A DNA stretch of 6,934 nt, from positions 1 to 6,934 of the forward strand of contig JBBQKP010000179.1 of the NCBI GenBank assembly GCA_038326995.1, given 5' to 3'. A model generated the notes under the pieces. That model was not told where the DNA came from. It worked only from the letters and a program-made list of their open reading frames with translations, and made no database searches. Below are positions 5,960 to 6,934 of this stretch, piece after piece. Numbering within the stretch: position 1 is the first letter of the stretch; every line of letters begins with the position of its first letter. This DNA comes from JBBQKP01 sp038326995 (lineage in GTDB: Bacteria; Planctomycetota; Phycisphaerae; Tepidisphaerales; Tepidisphaeraceae). A program made the position numbers and the translations under genes.

Positions 5960-5977
5960 CGCGGGCGCGAGCCCGCG
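5960..5977. other. Strong GC hairpin with GCGA (GNRA) tetraloop
   Basis: CGCGGGC (5960-5966) pairs perfectly with GCCCGCG (5971-5977) over the 4-nt loop GCGA, giving seven G-C pairs. If transcribed on the plus strand it would have a GNRA loop. Neither side is followed by a T-run, so it is not a standard intrinsic terminator. The form, a short perfect GC palindrome in intergenic DNA, is like REP-type dispersed elements. Confidence 0.5.
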
Positions 5978-6044
5978 TCGCCTGCCTGCGTCAGCGACGG
6001 ACCAAGCAATCGAAGTCATTCGGCGTGTTCGCAAAGACAATACA

Positions 6045-6096
6045 TCACCCCTCGCTTACGCTTCGGGCTCGTTTGAGATTGCGACAAATTTCTCGC
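6045..6096 (+). repeat. Direct repeat, copy A
   Basis: Bases 6045-6072 match 6130-6157 at 26 of 28 positions, around the core TCGCTTACGCTTC. The following segment, GCTCGTTTGAGATTGCGACA and onward to 6090 (6067-6090), matches 6166-6189 in copy B at about 20 of 24. The copies start 85 bp apart. Copy A lacks a 13-14-base segment present in copy B. This looks like a degenerate dispersed or tandem-duplicated non-coding repeat. Confidence 0.7.
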
Positions 6097-6129
6097 GCGC
6101 TTCGCGGGCGTGTTTCTTAAGAGAATGCG

Positions 6130-6194
6130 TCACCCGTCGCTTACGCTTCCGGCTCGTCTTATTTCGCTCGTTTAAAATTGCGTCAGATTCGTCG
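6130..6194 (+). repeat. Direct repeat, copy B
   Basis: Second copy of the element at 6045. It contains the same TCGCTTACGCTTC core with two substitutions in the first 28 bases, then a short extra segment ending in a second GCTCGT, then the ATTGCG-containing tail with about four substitutions. The duplicated GCTCGT at both ends of the extra segment suggests slippage or insertion between short direct repeats. Confidence 0.7.
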
Positions 6195-6310
6195 CCGGCG
6201 CTTTGTATTCGTGCGCCCGCATCGAAGCGCTGGTGCGCGAATGGGACAGGTGACATCGACCTCGGTCCGAAGCTCAAAGTCGATCTCAAATGTGCTTATT
6301 TCAGTCCGGC

Positions 6311-6420
6311 CGGGGCGAGTGATGGCGGCGTAAGGTGAGTGGTGATCGGAGGATGGGCCGAGGGATGAGGAAAACGAGCGCCGGAAAATGGGTGGTAAAC
6401 GGGTGCAAAATGGTGGTCAG
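6311..6420 (-). terminator. Putative Rho-utilisation-like tract downstream of queD
   Basis: By hand count the plus strand holds 52 G and only 14 C in these 110 bases, so RNA read leftwards from queD would be about 47% C and 13% G. A C-rich, G-poor unstructured tract of this length, 143-252 nt beyond the stop codon, is the hallmark of Rho-dependent termination sites. No U-tract hairpin follows queD. The alternative is a merely skewed tract, or a G-tract-rich plus strand able to form two-tier quadruplexes. Confidence 0.35.
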
Positions 6421-6507
6421 TGGCGGCGAATCGCGTTAAATCGGCGCAAAATCTCGGCTGAACCTACTCAAGAACGGTTTGCCCAAACTTCAGCCTCGTC
6501 ACGTACT

Positions 6508-6543
6508 GTCCGCTCCCGTTTTCGCTTGCGTAAACCGGCGGAC
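6508..6543 (-). other. Inverted repeat just downstream of queD
   Basis: GTCCGC (6508-6513) pairs with GCGGAC (6538-6543), with partial inner pairing of GTTT (6518-6521) to AAAC (6532-6535). It lies 20 nt beyond the queD stop on the queD strand. No T-run follows in that direction, so it is at best a 3'-end stabilising hairpin or part of a Rho-dependent terminator. Confidence 0.3.
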
Positions 6544-6562
6544 GCACAGAATCCTCCGAGGG

Positions 6563-6925
6563 TTATTTCCCGCGGTAGTGGCAGGCGCTGGTGCAGGTTT
6601 CGTACACCACGATCTCGTCGAGCATCGCGAGCTCAGGCTTGATCTTGTTCCAAAGCCAGACGGCGATCATCTCGCTGGTGGAGATCGACAGGCCCGGGAT
6701 ATCGTTGAGGTAATAATGATCGAGCTGTTTGACGATGGGGTCGCAGATCTGCTTGATGTCGCCGTAGTCGATGAGGTAGCCGATCTTCGGATCCACCTCA
6801 CCTTGAACGATGACGTCGAAGCGAAAGGAGTGGCCGTGGAGGCGTCGACATTTATGGCCCGGCGGGAAGCAGGGCAGGTCGTGGGCGGCTTCGAAACGAA
6901 AGGTTTTGACGAGTCGGACGATCAT
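6563..6925 (-). CDS. queD: 6-carboxy-5,6,7,8-tetrahydropterin synthase QueD
   Basis: 120 residues, matching E. coli QueD (121) in length and closely in sequence. QueD converts 7,8-dihydroneopterin triphosphate to 6-carboxytetrahydropterin, the second step from GTP toward preQ0 and the queuosine base of tRNA. Zinc ligands are H15 (in FEAAHDLP), H30 and H32 (in C-R-R-L-H-G-H-S). The catalytic Cys is C26, in GHKCRRLHGHS. The D69-H70 pair in QLDHYYLNDIPG is the conserved catalytic Asp/His. STSE (82-85) is the usual (P/S)TSE motif, and E109 in YETCTSACHYRG is the pterin-anchoring Glu. All key residues are present, so the enzyme should be active in the cytoplasm. A pterin-pathway PTPS role is less likely, given the CxxxHGHS spacing and the QueD-type ending. 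The ATG at 6925 is preceded by AGAAGG. Genes upstream, possibly queC or queE, lie beyond the window. Confidence 0.96.
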   Translation of the reverse strand: MIVRLVKTFRFEAAHDLPCFPPGHKCRRLHGHSFRFDVIVQGEVDPKIGYLIDYGDIKQICDPIVKQLDHYYLNDIPGLSISTSEMIAVWLWNKIKPELAMLDEIVVYETCTSACHYRGK

Positions 6926-6928
6926 TTG

Positions 6929-6934
6929 CCTTCT
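6929..6934 (-). promoter_or_regulatory. Shine-Dalgarno-like site of queD
   Basis: On the minus strand AGAAGG stands 3 nt before the ATG at 6925. The spacing is shorter than ideal, but the purine-rich hexamer supports this start and is the best ribosome-binding-like sequence in the window. The window ends here, so no promoter can be judged. Confidence 0.45.

Larger units (their letters stand above)
5886..6562. other. Long intergenic stretch between the yebC repeat array and queD, no convincing gene
   Basis: Open frames exist here, such as 5928-6338 on the plus strand, but their translations are Arg/Ser/Ala-rich, have no recognisable domain, run through the hairpins and direct repeats, and lack start signals. 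The stretch instead holds hairpins (5886-5926, 5960-5977), a degenerate direct repeat pair (6045-6096 and 6130-6194), a G-rich plus strand (6311-6420) and an inverted repeat (6508-6543). I see no tRNA, rRNA or known riboswitch pattern. It may be a graveyard of dispersed repeats. Confidence 0.6.

Noticed and set aside
5801..6040. Minus-strand frame upstream of yebC reading through the 13-bp repeats
   Set aside because: The repeats shift frame each unit, and the rest of the translation is arginine-rich without motifs. It is also not in a position to extend YebC.
5928..6338. 136-codon plus-strand frame in the yebC-queD gap
   Set aside because: It spans the GNRA hairpin and both direct repeat copies, has no domain or start signal, and its composition fits random GC-rich DNA.
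6563..6925. QueD as a eukaryote-like 6-pyruvoyl-tetrahydropterin synthase
   Set aside because: Length, the C-x3-HGHS spacing and the ETCTSACHYRG ending fit bacterial QueD much better.

Overview
The window looks like chromosomal DNA from a fairly GC-rich Planctomycetota-type bacterium, possibly Phycisphaerae-like. Three things point there: two large, divergent pseudopilin-like proteins in tandem, a YebC protein with the N-terminus MGRQWLHAKR in place of the usual MAGHSKWANIK, and weak or absent Shine-Dalgarno sequences at most starts. The assignment rests on protein character only, since no search was possible.

Layout. Positions 2-973 (+) hold the 3' part of a type II secretion G-like pseudopilin gene whose start lies outside the window. 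Positions 1063-2052 (+) hold a second, complete pseudopilin-like gene with an EF-hand-like loop near its C-terminus. Positions 2129-4102 (+) encode a long, membrane-anchored M48 (HtpX-like) zinc metallopeptidase with a helical C-terminal extension. Positions 4211-4807 (+) encode a Uma2/DUF820-family PD-(D/E)XK nuclease-like protein. On the opposite strand, 5787-5059 encodes a YebC/PmpR/TACO1 family protein, convergent with the Uma2 gene, and 6925-6563 encodes QueD (6-carboxy-tetrahydropterin synthase), which makes a precursor of queuosine.

Non-coding DNA. About 775 bp between yebC and queD hold no convincing gene but are rich in structure. They contain five 13-bp tandem repeats just upstream of yebC, several hairpins (one with a GCGA tetraloop), a degenerate direct repeat pair about 85 bp apart, and a strongly strand-skewed tract that would be C-rich and G-poor in a queD read-through transcript. 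A second minisatellite (15-bp units) lies in the Uma2/yebC convergent gap, so short tandem arrays flank yebC on both sides.

How the genes relate. The pseudopilin pair probably acts together in an envelope secretion or pilus-like machine. The protease, the Uma2 protein, YebC and QueD look like independent functions; YebC (translation or regulation) and QueD (tRNA modification) are loosely linked through translation. No defence island, phage, CRISPR array or clearly new multi-gene system is visible. The most interesting items are the repeats around yebC, the possible calcium site in the second pseudopilin, -10-like boxes 8-10 nt upstream of three start codons, and the rut-like tract behind queD.
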